Assembly: GCA_946480465.1 (NCBI GenBank) | Contig: CAMLJY010000012.1 | Span: 1 to 64,000, forward strand | Direction: 5' to 3' | Origin: an uncultured Burkholderiales bacterium | GTDB lineage: Bacteria; Pseudomonadota; Gammaproteobacteria; Burkholderiales; Burkholderiaceae | DNA length: 64,000 nt | Part shown: positions 38,047 to 46,732 of the stretch, in pieces | Position numbering within the stretch: the first letter of the stretch is position 1 | Layout of the letters: every line of letters starts with the position of its first letter | Position numbers and translations under genes: made by a program | Notes under the pieces: generated by a model | Databases searched by the model: none | What the model saw: only the letters and a program-made list of their open reading frames with translations | Told to the model about the DNA's origin: nothing

Positions 38047-38967
38047 TCAGCCGGCGATGGCGGCCCGCACCGCGGCCAGCGGCACGTCAGCACGGAAGGC
38101 CGCGCGCTCGCCCGCCGGCGCCACACCCAGCGCGCGCCACAGCGCGTCCAGGTCGGTGCGCGCCGGGCTGTCCTTCATGCGGGCATAGAGCGCCGACAGC
38201 GTGTCCTGGCCGACGGCCGCATCGGCCACCGCCAGGATGCGCTCGATCGGCCACGCCACCGCGTAGCTGCCGCCCGCCGCCAGCACGCCCTGCAGCGCAT
38301 GCTCCAACCCCAGGCGCAGGCCGCTGCGCTGGCGGATGCGCACGTCGGCCAGCAGGCAGAAGATGGCGCCGCCCCAGTAGGTGCGGCCCCAGGTCGGCGT
38401 GTGGTCCAGGCCGCGGTCGCCTTCGGCCGGTTGGCCCTGCGGCATGTCGCTCGCCATCGCCGCCCACAGCCGCGGCACCGTGATCTGCCCGGCACGCGCG
38501 CGGACGATGCCTTCGACGTAGGTCGCCAGCCCTTCCTGCAGCCAGGCATGGCGGCGCGGCACGCGCGGCACGGCCAGGTGCACCATCTCGTGCACCAGCA
38601 CCCAGTCGTCGTGGAACTGTGCGGCCGTGGTGTCGACGCCGACCCGCAGGCGCACGTAGGGCGCCGGCTCGCCGAAGGTGGTGCCGCCGCGCACGCCGGC
38701 GCCGGCGACAGGCAGCAGCAGCAGTTCCACCTCCGCCACCGGAAAGCGCCCGAGGTAGGCGGTGATGGCCGCTGCCGCCGCCCGCGCCCACTCGCGCGCG
38801 CGGGCGCGCAGCGGCGCGCCGAAGCCTTCGGCGAATTGCAGTTCCAGGCGCGCGCCACCGATGCGCAGCTCGTCGATCACCGGCCCCGCCGAGGCCCCCA
38901 GCGCAGGCCAGGCAGCGGCCGCACCGAGGCAGCGCAGCAGGGTTCGCCGGGCGGCAGGGCGTTCCAT
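38047..38967 (-). CDS. Exported HExxH protein, gluzincin peptidase-like
   Basis: This 306-residue protein begins with RRTLLRCLGAAAAWPALGAS, a signal peptide with a twin-arginine pair and so possibly exported by Tat. The candidate zinc site is VLVHEMVHLAVP near residue 115, with the third ligand probably in WLQEGLATYVEG about 20 residues later, the pattern of peptidase MA-like gluzincins. No further domain is recognised. The ATG at 38967 was chosen because it begins the signal peptide. It is divergent from the phospholipase D gene at 39074 with about 105 bases between them. Substrate unknown. Confidence 0.72.
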   Translation of the reverse strand: MERPAARRTLLRCLGAAAAWPALGASAGPVIDELRIGGARLELQFAEGFGAPLRARAREWARAAAAAITAYLGRFPVAEVELLLLPVAGAGVRGGTTFGEPAPYVRLRVGVDTTAAQFHDDWVLVHEMVHLAVPRVPRRHAWLQEGLATYVEGIVRARAGQITVPRLWAAMASDMPQGQPAEGDRGLDHTPTWGRTYWGGAIFCLLADVRIRQRSGLRLGLEHALQGVLAAGGSYAVAWPIERILAVADAAVGQDTLSALYARMKDSPARTDLDALWRALGVAPAGERAAFRADVPLAAVRAAIAG

Positions 38968-39073
38968 CGCGGGATTGTGCGGCGCTGCGATGGCCGCAGG
39001 GCCTGCACAAGCACCGGCTTCGTGGCGAGAATCCGCCCACCCGGGCCGCCGCGCCCGACGCCCGTCCGCCGTC

Positions 39074-40696
39074 ATGCATGCCTCCGCCTTGCCGCACCGC
39101 GGCCTTCCCGCGCCGATTCGCCGCTGCTGGCTGCTGGCGGTGCTGGTGCTGCTGGCCCTGCTGGGCGGCGGCTGCGCGACGAAGCTGCCCGCCATCGACC
39201 GCGACAAGATCGCCAGCGCGGCGATCCCCGCCGCGCCCGGCACCGCGCTGTCGAAGATCGTCGCCAACTCCATCCCCGACCAGGACGCGCATTCCGGCTT
39301 CCGCCTGATGCCGCTGGGCTCCTTCTCGTTCGACACGCGCATCCAGCTCGCCCGGCGCGCGCAGGTTTCGCTGGACGTGCAGTACTACCACTTCGAGCCC
39401 GACGAGACCGGCCGCTGGCTGCTGCGCGCGCTGCGCGACGCGGCCGACCGCGGCGTGCGCGTGCGCCTTTTGATCGACGACTTCTACACCGGCGGGCACG
39501 ACGAGCTGTTCCTCGCCTTCGCCGCGCACCGGAACGTGCAGGTGCGCCTCTTCAACCCCTTCTGCTGCGCGCGCGGCTCGGGCCAGGCGACGCGCTTCCT
39601 GGCCTCGGTGGGCGACTGGGGCCGCGTCAACCACCGCATGCACAACAAGCTCTTCATCGCCGACGGCATCGCCGCGGTGATCGGCGGGCGCAACATCGCC
39701 AACGAGTATTTCCTGCGCAGCGAGGCCAACAACTTCATCGACCTGGACGCCTTCGTCGTCGGCAGGATGATCGAGCCCATGGCCGCGCTTTTCGATCGTT
39801 ACTGGAACAGTGACGCGGTGTGGCCCTACGAGTCCATCGCGAAGAGCACGCTGGACGCCGCCGCGCTGCGCGCCTACTTCGAGGCCGCCACCAGCCCGGC
39901 CAGGACCCCACCGCCGCCAGCGCTGCCGCCGAACGACATCCTGGGCTACGGCCCGCTGCGCGACGACCTGGAGGATGGCCGCCTCGGCCTGACCTGGGGA
40001 GAAGGCTACGTCTTCGCCGACCACCCGGACAAACCCTTCGAAGGCTCGGTCGGCGGCGAGCTGCTGGAGACCAGCGTCACCTACAACGTGCTGGAGGCGC
40101 TGAAACAGGCCCAATCGGAACTGGTCATCTCGTCGCCGTACTTCATTCCCGGGCCGCGCGGCATGGACTTTCTGCGCCAGCTGCGTTCGCGCGGCGTCAA
40201 GACCAGCGTGATGACCAACTCGCTCGGCGCCACCGACGAGCCGCTGGTGCACCTGGGCTACAGCCGCTACCGGCCGGACATGCTGAACATGGGCATCGAG
40301 CTGTACGAGCTGTCCAACCAGCGCGTCAAGCGCAACCGGCGGCTGTTCCACTTCGGCGAAAGCCTGGGCCGGCTGCATGCAAAGCTCGCGGTCGTCGACC
40401 GGCGCGTGTCCTTCATCGGATCGATGAACTTCGACCCCCGCTCGGCCACGATCAACACCGAACTGGGCGCGGTGATCGAGAGCCGGCAGATCGCCCGAGA
40501 GCTGCAGCGCGTGATCGACCTGGACCGCCTGCAAAGCGCCTACCGCGTGCGCTTCAACGCCCGCGGCACCGGCCTGGAGTGGCTGGGCACCGACGAGGAA
40601 GGCGACGTCGTGCTGACCCAGGAACCCGACAGCACGCCCTGGCTGCGCCTGCGGCTGTGGCTGCTGAGCCCGCTGGTGCCGGAAGAACTGCTGTAG
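39074..40696 (+). CDS. Phospholipase D-family lipoprotein, ClsC-like cardiolipin synthase
   Basis: This 540-residue protein has a lipoprotein signal (LLALLGGGCATK; lipidated Cys about residue 35). Two HKD catalytic motifs follow: HNKLFIADGIAAVIGGRN near 193 and HAKLAVVDRRVSFIGSMN near 437. Spacing and the segments SLDVQYYHF, ANEYFLRSEANNFIDLD and VISSPYFIPG match the YmdC/ClsC group, which makes cardiolipin from phosphatidylglycerol and phosphatidylethanolamine. A broader phospholipase D or phosphatidyltransferase role is also possible. The protein is presumably anchored to a membrane facing the periplasm. No ymdB partner gene is adjacent. Confidence 0.86.
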   Translation: MHASALPHRGLPAPIRRCWLLAVLVLLALLGGGCATKLPAIDRDKIASAAIPAAPGTALSKIVANSIPDQDAHSGFRLMPLGSFSFDTRIQLARRAQVSLDVQYYHFEPDETGRWLLRALRDAADRGVRVRLLIDDFYTGGHDELFLAFAAHRNVQVRLFNPFCCARGSGQATRFLASVGDWGRVNHRMHNKLFIADGIAAVIGGRNIANEYFLRSEANNFIDLDAFVVGRMIEPMAALFDRYWNSDAVWPYESIAKSTLDAAALRAYFEAATSPARTPPPPALPPNDILGYGPLRDDLEDGRLGLTWGEGYVFADHPDKPFEGSVGGELLETSVTYNVLEALKQAQSELVISSPYFIPGPRGMDFLRQLRSRGVKTSVMTNSLGATDEPLVHLGYSRYRPDMLNMGIELYELSNQRVKRNRRLFHFGESLGRLHAKLAVVDRRVSFIGSMNFDPRSATINTELGAVIESRQIARELQRVIDLDRLQSAYRVRFNARGTGLEWLGTDEEGDVVLTQEPDSTPWLRLRLWLLSPLVPEELL

Positions 40697-40820
40697 GGCC
40701 GGCCGCCTAGCAGTTTAGGCTGTGCGCCCGAAAGCAGCTGCCTACACTGCCGCTCCAGCGGTGGTCTCGAGCGCCACCACTTTCACCCTCCCCCCACGAC
40801 AAACGCCCTGAGGAAACACC

Positions 40821-41435
40821 ATGGTCAAGAAGCTTCAGAAGATGGCCGAGAAGAAGGCCGCGTCGCCGGCCGGCCTGCTGGACAGCCAGCTCGCCAACAC
40901 CATCAAGGAATCGGCCCAGCAGATCTGGCTGGCTGGCCTGGGCGCCTTCGCGAAGGCCCAGGGCGAAGGCACCAAGGTCTTCGAGACGCTGATGAAGGAA
41001 GGCCAGAGCCTGCACCGCAAGACCCAGGCCGTGGCCAGCGAAAAGCTCGGCGACGTGGCCGGCAAGATGACCGCGATGGCCGGTGAAGTGGGCGGCAAGG
41101 CCAACGCGCAGTGGGACAAGCTGGAATCCATCTTCGAAGAGCGCACCGCCCGCGCGATGAGCCGCCTGGGCGTGCCCACCGCGAAGGACGTGGCCGCGCT
41201 GGCCGAGCGCGTGGAAGCGCTGGCCGCCGCGGTCGCCAAGCTGGGCGGCGACGTGACGCCGGCCAAGCCCAAGGCGGCACGCGCCGCGAAGGCCGCACCG
41301 GCCAAGGCCGCGAAGGCGCCGCGCAAGACGGCTGCCAAGGCCGCCAAGGCCGCTGACGAGGCCAACGGCGCCGAGAAGCCGGCGGCCAAGCGCCGCGTCG
41401 CGCGCAAGGCGGCTTCCGCCGCCGTGGCGCCGTGA
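40821..41435 (+). CDS. Phasin (polyhydroxyalkanoate granule-associated protein)
   Basis: This 204-residue protein has the PhaF/PhaI-type phasin domain: an amphipathic helix around TIKESAQQIWLAGLGAFAKAQ near residues 27-47, then long predicted helices including FETLMKEGQSL and KLESIFEERTARAMSRLGVP. A Lys/Ala/Pro tail (about 150-204, repeated AAKAAPAK-type units) resembles histone H1-like segments and could bind DNA, as shown for PhaF. It probably coats PHA granules and ties them to the nucleoid. GAGGAAAC lies just before the ATG, a strong ribosome-binding site. It implies PHA storage, but PHA synthase is not in the window. A strong terminator follows. Confidence 0.9.
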   Translation: MVKKLQKMAEKKAASPAGLLDSQLANTIKESAQQIWLAGLGAFAKAQGEGTKVFETLMKEGQSLHRKTQAVASEKLGDVAGKMTAMAGEVGGKANAQWDKLESIFEERTARAMSRLGVPTAKDVAALAERVEALAAAVAKLGGDVTPAKPKAARAAKAAPAKAAKAPRKTAAKAAKAADEANGAEKPAAKRRVARKAASAAVAP

Positions 41436-41458
41436 GCCAGCGGCCGCTGGCGCGATCG

Positions 41459-42781
41459 ATGAAGGGCGCCGCGGCGCCCTTTTTTCATCGCCCCGATCGT
41501 GCGACGGCGCGTGCCGGGCGTGAGCGCCTGCGCCCGCGCCGCGGGGGCCGCGGCCCGCGCGTGGGGCTGGCCCTGGCCGGCGGCGGTCCGCTCGGCGCCA
41601 CCTGGGAAATCGGCGCGCTGTGCGCGCTGGAAGAAGCCATTCCCGGCCTCGACTTCACGGCGCTCGACGGCTACGTCGGCGTCTCGGCCGGCAGCTTCAT
41701 CGCCGCGGCGCTGGCCAACGGCATGCGGCCGCGCACGCTGTGCGCCTCCTTCATCGAGAACGATCCGGCACTCGCCAGCGACGTCGTCAGCCCCATGCTC
41801 TTCGTGCGTCCGGCCGTCGGCGAGTTCGTGCGCCGGCTGGCCTCGCTGCCCTGGCTGGCCACGCAGGCCGGCCTGCAGCTCGCCGGGCTGCGCGGCGGCC
41901 ACCGCTCGCTGATTTCCACCATCGAGCGCCTCGGCCGTGCGCTGCCCACCGGCCTCTTCAGCCACGAGCCGCTGGAAGCCCGGCTGCGCGAGGTGTTCTC
42001 GCGCGCCGGCCGCAGCAACGACTTCCGCCGCCTCGACCGCCGCCTGGTGCTGGTGGCCACCGACCTCGACAGCGGCGACGCCGCCCCCTTCGGCCAGCCG
42101 GGCTGGGACCATGTGCCGATCTCGCGCGCGGTGGCGGCCAGCGCGGCGCTGCCGGGCCTCTTTCCGCCGGTGGCCATCGGCGGCCGCTGGTACGTCGACG
42201 GCGCGTTGAAGAAGACGCTGCATGCGCGGGTGCTGCTGGAAGACGGCATCGACCTGCTGCTGTGCCTGAACCCGCTGGTGCCCTTCGACGCCACGCACGC
42301 GCCGCGCCACCGCGTGCTGGAAGGCGCCGGCCGCATCCCGCAGATCGTGCAGGGCGGGCTGCCGCTGGTGCTGTCGCAGACCTTCCGCACGCTGATCCAT
42401 TCGCGGCTGGAACTGGGCCTGAAGGGCTACGAGGCCAGCCACCCGGACACCGACATCCTGCTGCTGGAGCCGGACCAGCGCGACCCGGAGATGTTCCTCG
42501 CCAACATCCTCAGCTACGCGCAGCGCCGACAGCTGGCCGAGCATGCGTACCAGAAGACGCGCGAGGACTTGCGTTCGCGCCGCAGTTCCATCAGCGCGAT
42601 GCTGGCCGCCCACGGCCTGGCGCTGGACGAGGCCGCGCTCGACGACCGCCATCGACACCTGGTGCAGCCGAAGCGCGGAAAGGCCGCGCGGCGCAACACG
42701 CTGGCCCAGCCCCTGAAGCGGCTGGACGAGGTGCTGGACGACCTGGAACTGGCACTGGGCCGGGCCGCCGGGCCGGGCTGA
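41459..42781 (+). CDS. Patatin-like phospholipase
   Basis: This protein of about 440 residues is a serine lipase of the patatin family. The oxyanion-loop motif is LALAGGGPLGATWEIGAL, the nucleophile is in GYVGVSAGSFIAAAL (GxSxG), and the catalytic aspartate is in WYVDGALKK (DGA). Together these form the Ser-Asp dyad that releases fatty acids from lipids. The start is uncertain. A GTG at 41432 would overlap the phasin stop (GTGA); ATG 41459 is used here; a GTG at 41561 would cut into the first strand. With either of the first two, the phasin terminator lies inside the coding region, so expression may depend on read-through. The place beside a phasin suggests lipid or PHA-granule metabolism. 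Confidence 0.85.
   Translation: MKGAAAPFFHRPDRATARAGRERLRPRRGGRGPRVGLALAGGGPLGATWEIGALCALEEAIPGLDFTALDGYVGVSAGSFIAAALANGMRPRTLCASFIENDPALASDVVSPMLFVRPAVGEFVRRLASLPWLATQAGLQLAGLRGGHRSLISTIERLGRALPTGLFSHEPLEARLREVFSRAGRSNDFRRLDRRLVLVATDLDSGDAAPFGQPGWDHVPISRAVAASAALPGLFPPVAIGGRWYVDGALKKTLHARVLLEDGIDLLLCLNPLVPFDATHAPRHRVLEGAGRIPQIVQGGLPLVLSQTFRTLIHSRLELGLKGYEASHPDTDILLLEPDQRDPEMFLANILSYAQRRQLAEHAYQKTREDLRSRRSSISAMLAAHGLALDEAALDDRHRHLVQPKRGKAARRNTLAQPLKRLDEVLDDLELALGRAAGPG
41464..41485 (+). terminator. Rho-independent terminator after the phasin gene
   Basis: GGGCGCC, a 2-base loop, GGCGCCC and six T residues make a textbook intrinsic terminator 29 bases after the phasin stop. Unusually, it falls within the first codons of the patatin reading frame that follows. 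Confidence 0.85.
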
Positions 42782-42816
42782 AGGGCGCAGCCGGTGGCGC
42801 CGGTGACCGCGGGCGA

Positions 42817-43722
42817 TCAGCCCGCGTCGCGCGCGCTGCCGATGGTCTCCAGCAGCCAGCGCGCGAACAGCTCCACGGCCGGCTGGCCGTCGGCCGCGAG
42901 GCGGGTGCACAGGTAGTAGCCGCGCCCGGTGGACACGCTCACGTCGAACGGTATCACCAGCTCACCCGATGCCAGCTCGCGTTCGATCAGGCACGCTTGC
43001 ACCACGGCCACGCCCATGCCTGCCGCCGCGGCCGCAATGAGATGATGGGAAAGATCGAACCCGGTGCCGAGCCTCAGTGAGCCGGTGGGGACCTTGGCGG
43101 CGTCGAGCCACAGGCGCCAGTTGTCCGGGTAGTAGGTGTGGTGCAGCAGCGGCTCTTTCAGCAGGCCGGCCGGTGAGCGCAGCCGCGCGGCGACCACCGG
43201 GGTGCACACCGCCGTGATCTCGCGCCCGAGCAGGTAGCGCGCCGAGATGCCGCGCGGCCAGCGCCGGCTCGACTGCTTGAGCGCGACCCAGACGTCGACG
43301 TCGTCCCGCTGGAAGTCGTCGTCGCGGCGGAACTGCCGCAGTTCGACCGCCACGTCCGCGTGGCGCGCCTGGAACGAACCCAGGCGCGGCATCAGCCAGC
43401 GCGTGCCGAGGGTCGGCACGACGCTCAGGCGCAGCGTGTGGCGTTGCACGGTGGCCTGGCTGAAATCGACGAAGGCCTGCTCGAGCTGCAGCACGCTGGG
43501 CTCGATGCGCTCGCGCAGCGCGCGCGCCTGCGCAGTGGGGGTCACGCCCTGCGCGCTGCGTTCGAACAGGGTGCAGCCCAGTCGCCGCTCCAGCCGCAGC
43601 ACCGCGCGGCTCACCGCGGCCTGGGTCACGCACAGTTGTTCCGCCGCCTGGCGCACCGTGCCGGCGCGGCACACGCCGAGGAAGGCATGCAGCTCGACGA
43701 GGGACGCGGCGCGGAATTTCAT
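42817..43722 (-). CDS. LysR-family transcriptional regulator
   Basis: This 301-residue regulator has the usual N-terminal winged helix (LVELHAFLGVCRAGTVRQAAEQL, AAVSRAVLRLERRLGCTLFERS; parts named). A type 2 periplasmic-binding-like effector domain runs from about residue 92 to the end. ATG 43722 is chosen because the family starts a few residues before the helix; an in-frame ATG at 43740 is possible. It is divergent from the amidohydrolase/binding-protein operon, and a strong inverted repeat touches its start codon, so it very likely controls that operon and itself. The inducer is unknown but is probably the compound taken up by the operon's binding proteins. Confidence 0.92.
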   Translation of the reverse strand: MKFRAASLVELHAFLGVCRAGTVRQAAEQLCVTQAAVSRAVLRLERRLGCTLFERSAQGVTPTAQARALRERIEPSVLQLEQAFVDFSQATVQRHTLRLSVVPTLGTRWLMPRLGSFQARHADVAVELRQFRRDDDFQRDDVDVWVALKQSSRRWPRGISARYLLGREITAVCTPVVAARLRSPAGLLKEPLLHHTYYPDNWRLWLDAAKVPTGSLRLGTGFDLSHHLIAAAAAGMGVAVVQACLIERELASGELVIPFDVSVSTGRGYYLCTRLAADGQPAVELFARWLLETIGSARDAG

Positions 43723-43743
43723 GTGATGCCATTCTGGCATCAC
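43723..43743. promoter_or_regulatory. LysR-type operator (perfect inverted repeat)
   Basis: GTGATGCC, a 5-base spacer and GGCATCAC form a perfect 8-bp inverted repeat. It contains the T-N11-A pattern of LysR binding sites and directly abuts the regulator's start codon. It lies about 20 bases before the predicted -35 of the divergent operon, the classical position for both autorepression and activation. Confidence 0.7.
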
Positions 43744-43761
43744 GTCGCGCACGACTGTCGA

Positions 43762-43790
43762 TTCCCAGCGTGAGTGGGCGTCCCTAAGCT
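43762..43790 (+). promoter_or_regulatory. Candidate sigma-70 promoter of the amidohydrolase operon
   Basis: TTCCCA (-35), a 17-base spacer and TAAGCT (-10) lie just downstream of the LysR operator. A start near 43797 would leave a leader of about 30 bases before the TTG at 43827. The match to consensus is moderate, as expected for an activator-dependent promoter. Confidence 0.45.
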
Positions 43791-43826
43791 GCGATCCATT
43801 CCACGCCATTGCCATTGCCGAGCATC

Positions 43827-44696
43827 TTGAATCCATCCGAAAGCGTCGCCGTCGTGCGCCCCCAATCCGCCGCCATTCCGCTGGTCTGCGATTCGCCGCA
43901 CAGCGGCACCGCCTATCCCGGCGATTTCCGCTTCGCCGTCGACCTCGCCGACCTGCGGCGCTGTGAAGACACGCACGTGGAGGCGCTGTGGGCCGACGTG
44001 CCGGCCGTGGGCGGCACCTTGATCCACGCACGCTTCCCGCGCAGCTACATCGACGCGAACCGCGACTGCAACGACATCGATGCGGCCATGCTGTCCGAGC
44101 CCTGGCCGGACGAGGTCCGGCCCTCGGCGCCCTGCGTGAACCTGGGCAACGGCCTGGTCTTCAGCAAGACGACGACCTTCAAGGAGATCTACGACCGCCG
44201 GCTCCCGGTGGCCGAGGTGCAGCGCCGCATCGAGACCTGCTGGCAACCCTACCGGCGCGCGTTGCGTGACGCCGTGCAGCACGCCACCGCCACCTTCGGC
44301 CGCGCCTGGCACCTCAACCTGCATTCCATGCCCAGCAATGCCTACGAACGGCTGGGCCGCAGCTCGAACGTGCCGCTGGCCGACGTGGTGCTGGGTGACC
44401 TGCATGGCCGCAGCTGTTCGCCCGGGTTCACGTCCTGCGTCGCCGGCGCCTTCCGGTCGCTGGGCTACAGCGTGGCGATCAACGACCCGTATGCCGGCCA
44501 GGACCTGGTGCGCGAGCACGGCCGGGCCGGCGGCGGCTGCGACAGCCTGCAGATCGAGATCAACCGCAAGCTCTACCTCGACGAGGACACGCGCGAGCCA
44601 CTGGCCGGCTTCGCGCGGGTGCGTGCGGACATTGGCCGCGTCCTTGAAGTGATAGCCACCACCCTCCGGGCCGAGCTCGGATCCCAACCTGCCTGA
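43827..44696 (+). CDS. N-formylglutamate amidohydrolase-family protein
   Basis: This protein of about 289 residues has the FGase fold, a zinc amidohydrolase. Likely metal and catalytic residues sit in VCDSPHSGTAYP near residue 22, CEDTHVEAL near 46, ARFPRSYIDANRD near 70 and HLNLHSMPS near 165. Known members hydrolyse N-formyl-L-glutamate in histidine breakdown; no hut genes are nearby, so another N-acyl amino acid or amide is as likely. No clear ATG opens the frame. TTG 43827 fits the predicted transcript start; TTG 43809 and GTG 43854 are alternatives. It is the first gene of an operon of binding proteins and is controlled by the divergent LysR. Confidence 0.82.
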   Translation: MNPSESVAVVRPQSAAIPLVCDSPHSGTAYPGDFRFAVDLADLRRCEDTHVEALWADVPAVGGTLIHARFPRSYIDANRDCNDIDAAMLSEPWPDEVRPSAPCVNLGNGLVFSKTTTFKEIYDRRLPVAEVQRRIETCWQPYRRALRDAVQHATATFGRAWHLNLHSMPSNAYERLGRSSNVPLADVVLGDLHGRSCSPGFTSCVAGAFRSLGYSVAINDPYAGQDLVREHGRAGGGCDSLQIEINRKLYLDEDTREPLAGFARVRADIGRVLEVIATTLRAELGSQPA

Positions 44697-44715
44697 CCCA
44701 CGCGGAAGACACACC

Positions 44716-45708
44716 ATGAAGCACGCCATCGACCGTCGACACCTGCTGGGAGGAGCCGCCAGCCTCCTGGGCGGCGCCGTCCTGCCCGCGTGGGCGCAGC
44801 CCTCCCCCTACCCCAGCCGGCCGATCAACCTGGTGGTGCCCTTCGCGCCGGGCGGCGCGGTGGACATCGCCGGCCGCTCCATCGCGGAACGGCTGGGCAA
44901 GCAGCTGGGGCAGACGCTGGTCGTGGACAACCGGGCCGGTGCCGGCGGAGCCATTGGCTCGTCCTTCGTCGCCAAGGCGCCGGCGGACGGCTACACGCTG
45001 GTCGTCACCTCGCAGACCACGCACGTGGTCAATCCGGTCGTCCAGCCCAAACTGCCCTACAGCGCGCTGGACGACTTCGCGCCCATCACGCTGATCGAGC
45101 GCCTGTCGAACGTGCTGCTGGTAAGTGCCAGCCTGCCGGTGAAGACCTTCGAGGAGTTCGTGGCCTACGTCCGCGCCAATCCCGGCAAGTGGAACTACGC
45201 CAGCTCCGGCATCGGTTCGGTGGCCCACCTGAGCATGGAGGTGCTGAAGTCCAAGCTCGGACTGTCCATCACGCACGTGCCGTACAAGGGCGCGGGATCG
45301 GCGCTGAACGACATGCTGGCGGGCCTGGTGCAGGTGACCTGGAACAACCTCACCTCCAACCTCGCCAACATCGCCAACGGCAAGCTGCGCGCGCTGGCCG
45401 TGGCCGCGCCCAAGCGCCTGTCGCAACTGGCCTCGGTGCCCACCTTCGACGAGTTGAAGCTGCCCGAGCTGAACCTGACCTCGTGGACCGGCCTGGCCGC
45501 GCCGGCCGGCACGCCGGAGCCGGTGGTGAAGCGGCTGTTCGAGGGCATGCGCGCGGTGCTGACCGACCCGGCCACGAAGCAATCCTGGGAAGCCCGCGGC
45601 GCGATCCTGCCCGAGGTTCTCACGCCGGCGCAGTACAAGGACGAGATCGCGCAGCGCATCCAGTTCTTCCAAAACCTGGTGAAGACGCACCGCATTCCGC
45701 TGGAGTGA
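44716..45708 (+). CDS. Bug-family (TctC) periplasmic substrate-binding protein 1
   Basis: This 330-residue protein has a signal peptide with a twin-arginine pair (RRHLLGGAASLLGGAVLPAWAQ). The Bug/TctC fold follows: YPSRPINLVVPFAPGG at the mature N-terminus, VVDNRAGAGGAIGSSFVAKAPADGY (first part named) and HVPYKGAGSALNDMLAG. Such proteins catch carboxylates, amino acids or related compounds in the periplasm for tripartite tricarboxylate transporters. No TctA or TctB subunit lies nearby, which is common for Bug genes in Burkholderiales; some act only in sensing. It starts 19 bases after the amidohydrolase. Confidence 0.92.
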   Translation: MKHAIDRRHLLGGAASLLGGAVLPAWAQPSPYPSRPINLVVPFAPGGAVDIAGRSIAERLGKQLGQTLVVDNRAGAGGAIGSSFVAKAPADGYTLVVTSQTTHVVNPVVQPKLPYSALDDFAPITLIERLSNVLLVSASLPVKTFEEFVAYVRANPGKWNYASSGIGSVAHLSMEVLKSKLGLSITHVPYKGAGSALNDMLAGLVQVTWNNLTSNLANIANGKLRALAVAAPKRLSQLASVPTFDELKLPELNLTSWTGLAAPAGTPEPVVKRLFEGMRAVLTDPATKQSWEARGAILPEVLTPAQYKDEIAQRIQFFQNLVKTHRIPLE

Positions 45709-45736
45709 CCAGGCAGTCGTCGAGAAGGGCCAGGGC

Positions 45737-46732
45737 ATGCAACGCCGCGACCTCATCGCCTGCGCCGCGGCCGCCATCGCGCAGCCCCTGCACGCGCGGG
45801 CGGACGGCCGAGGACAGCCGCTGGTCCTCATCGACCCGTTCACCGCGGGCAGCAACACCGACTACTTCTCGCGCGCACTCGCGCAGGCCATGGCCCCGCT
45901 CATCGGCCGCCCCGTGCTGGTGGAGAACCGGGCCGGGGGCGGTGGTTCGGTGGGGGCCGAAGCCGTGGCGCGCGCCGCGGCCGACGGCCGGACCCTCGGG
46001 CTGGCCTCGGTCAGCACGCTGGTGGCCAATCCGGCGCTCAACCGGTCGCTGCGCTACGACCCGCTGAAGGACTTCACGCTCATCAGCACCGTCGTCACGG
46101 TGCCCAGCGCGGCCGTGGTGCCGGCAACGTCGCCGATCCGCACGCTCGACCAACTGGTCCGGCTGGCCCGCGCCCGGCCGGGCACCATCAGCTACGCGAG
46201 CCCCGGCATCGGTTCCGCCGGCCACGTGCTGCTGGAACACTTCGCACACCTGGCAGGCGCCCGGTTCCTCCACGTGCCCTACCGGGGCAGCGCCCCCTTC
46301 CTGTCCGACCTGCTGGCAGGGCGCATCGACGTGGCCAGCGGCAACACGCCAACGCTGCTAGCGGGTATACGGAGCGGCCAGCTGCGTTCCCTGGCCGTTC
46401 GCAACCTGACGCGGCTCGCGCAGTTGCCCGACACGCCGACCTACCAGGAACTGGGCTACGGGGCGGTGAGCGCGCCGCTGTGGTTCGGCCTGGTCGGCCC
46501 GGCGGGCCTGCCGCGGCCGGTGGCCGAGCGCCTGCAGCACGCGGTGCACCAGGCCATCGCATCACCGGCCTTCCGCAGCCAGGCGCAGGCGGTCGCAGCC
46601 ACGGTCAGCGCCAGCACGCCCGAACAGTTCCAGTCCCTGGTGCGGGAAGGACTCACACGCTACCGGAGCGTGGTGCGAACAGCCCGCATCACCCACACCG
46701 CGTCCGGACATCCGCTGGAGAGCGCCTCATGA
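45737..46732 (+). CDS. Bug-family (TctC) periplasmic substrate-binding protein 2
   Basis: This 331-residue protein is a second Bug protein, diverged from its neighbour: QPLVLIDPFTAGSNTDYFSRA replaces the usual VPFAPGG loop (part named), then LVENRAGGGGSVGAEAVARA and HVPYRGSAPFLSDLLAG follow. A signal peptide (MQRRDLIACAAAAIAQPLHARA) is present. The changed residues in the ligand loop (DPFTAGSNTD instead of VPFAPGGAVD) suggest a different ligand from the first protein. Its TGA overlaps the ATG of the next gene (ATGA). Confidence 0.9.
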   Translation: MQRRDLIACAAAAIAQPLHARADGRGQPLVLIDPFTAGSNTDYFSRALAQAMAPLIGRPVLVENRAGGGGSVGAEAVARAAADGRTLGLASVSTLVANPALNRSLRYDPLKDFTLISTVVTVPSAAVVPATSPIRTLDQLVRLARARPGTISYASPGIGSAGHVLLEHFAHLAGARFLHVPYRGSAPFLSDLLAGRIDVASGNTPTLLAGIRSGQLRSLAVRNLTRLAQLPDTPTYQELGYGAVSAPLWFGLVGPAGLPRPVAERLQHAVHQAIASPAFRSQAQAVAATVSASTPEQFQSLVREGLTRYRSVVRTARITHTASGHPLESAS

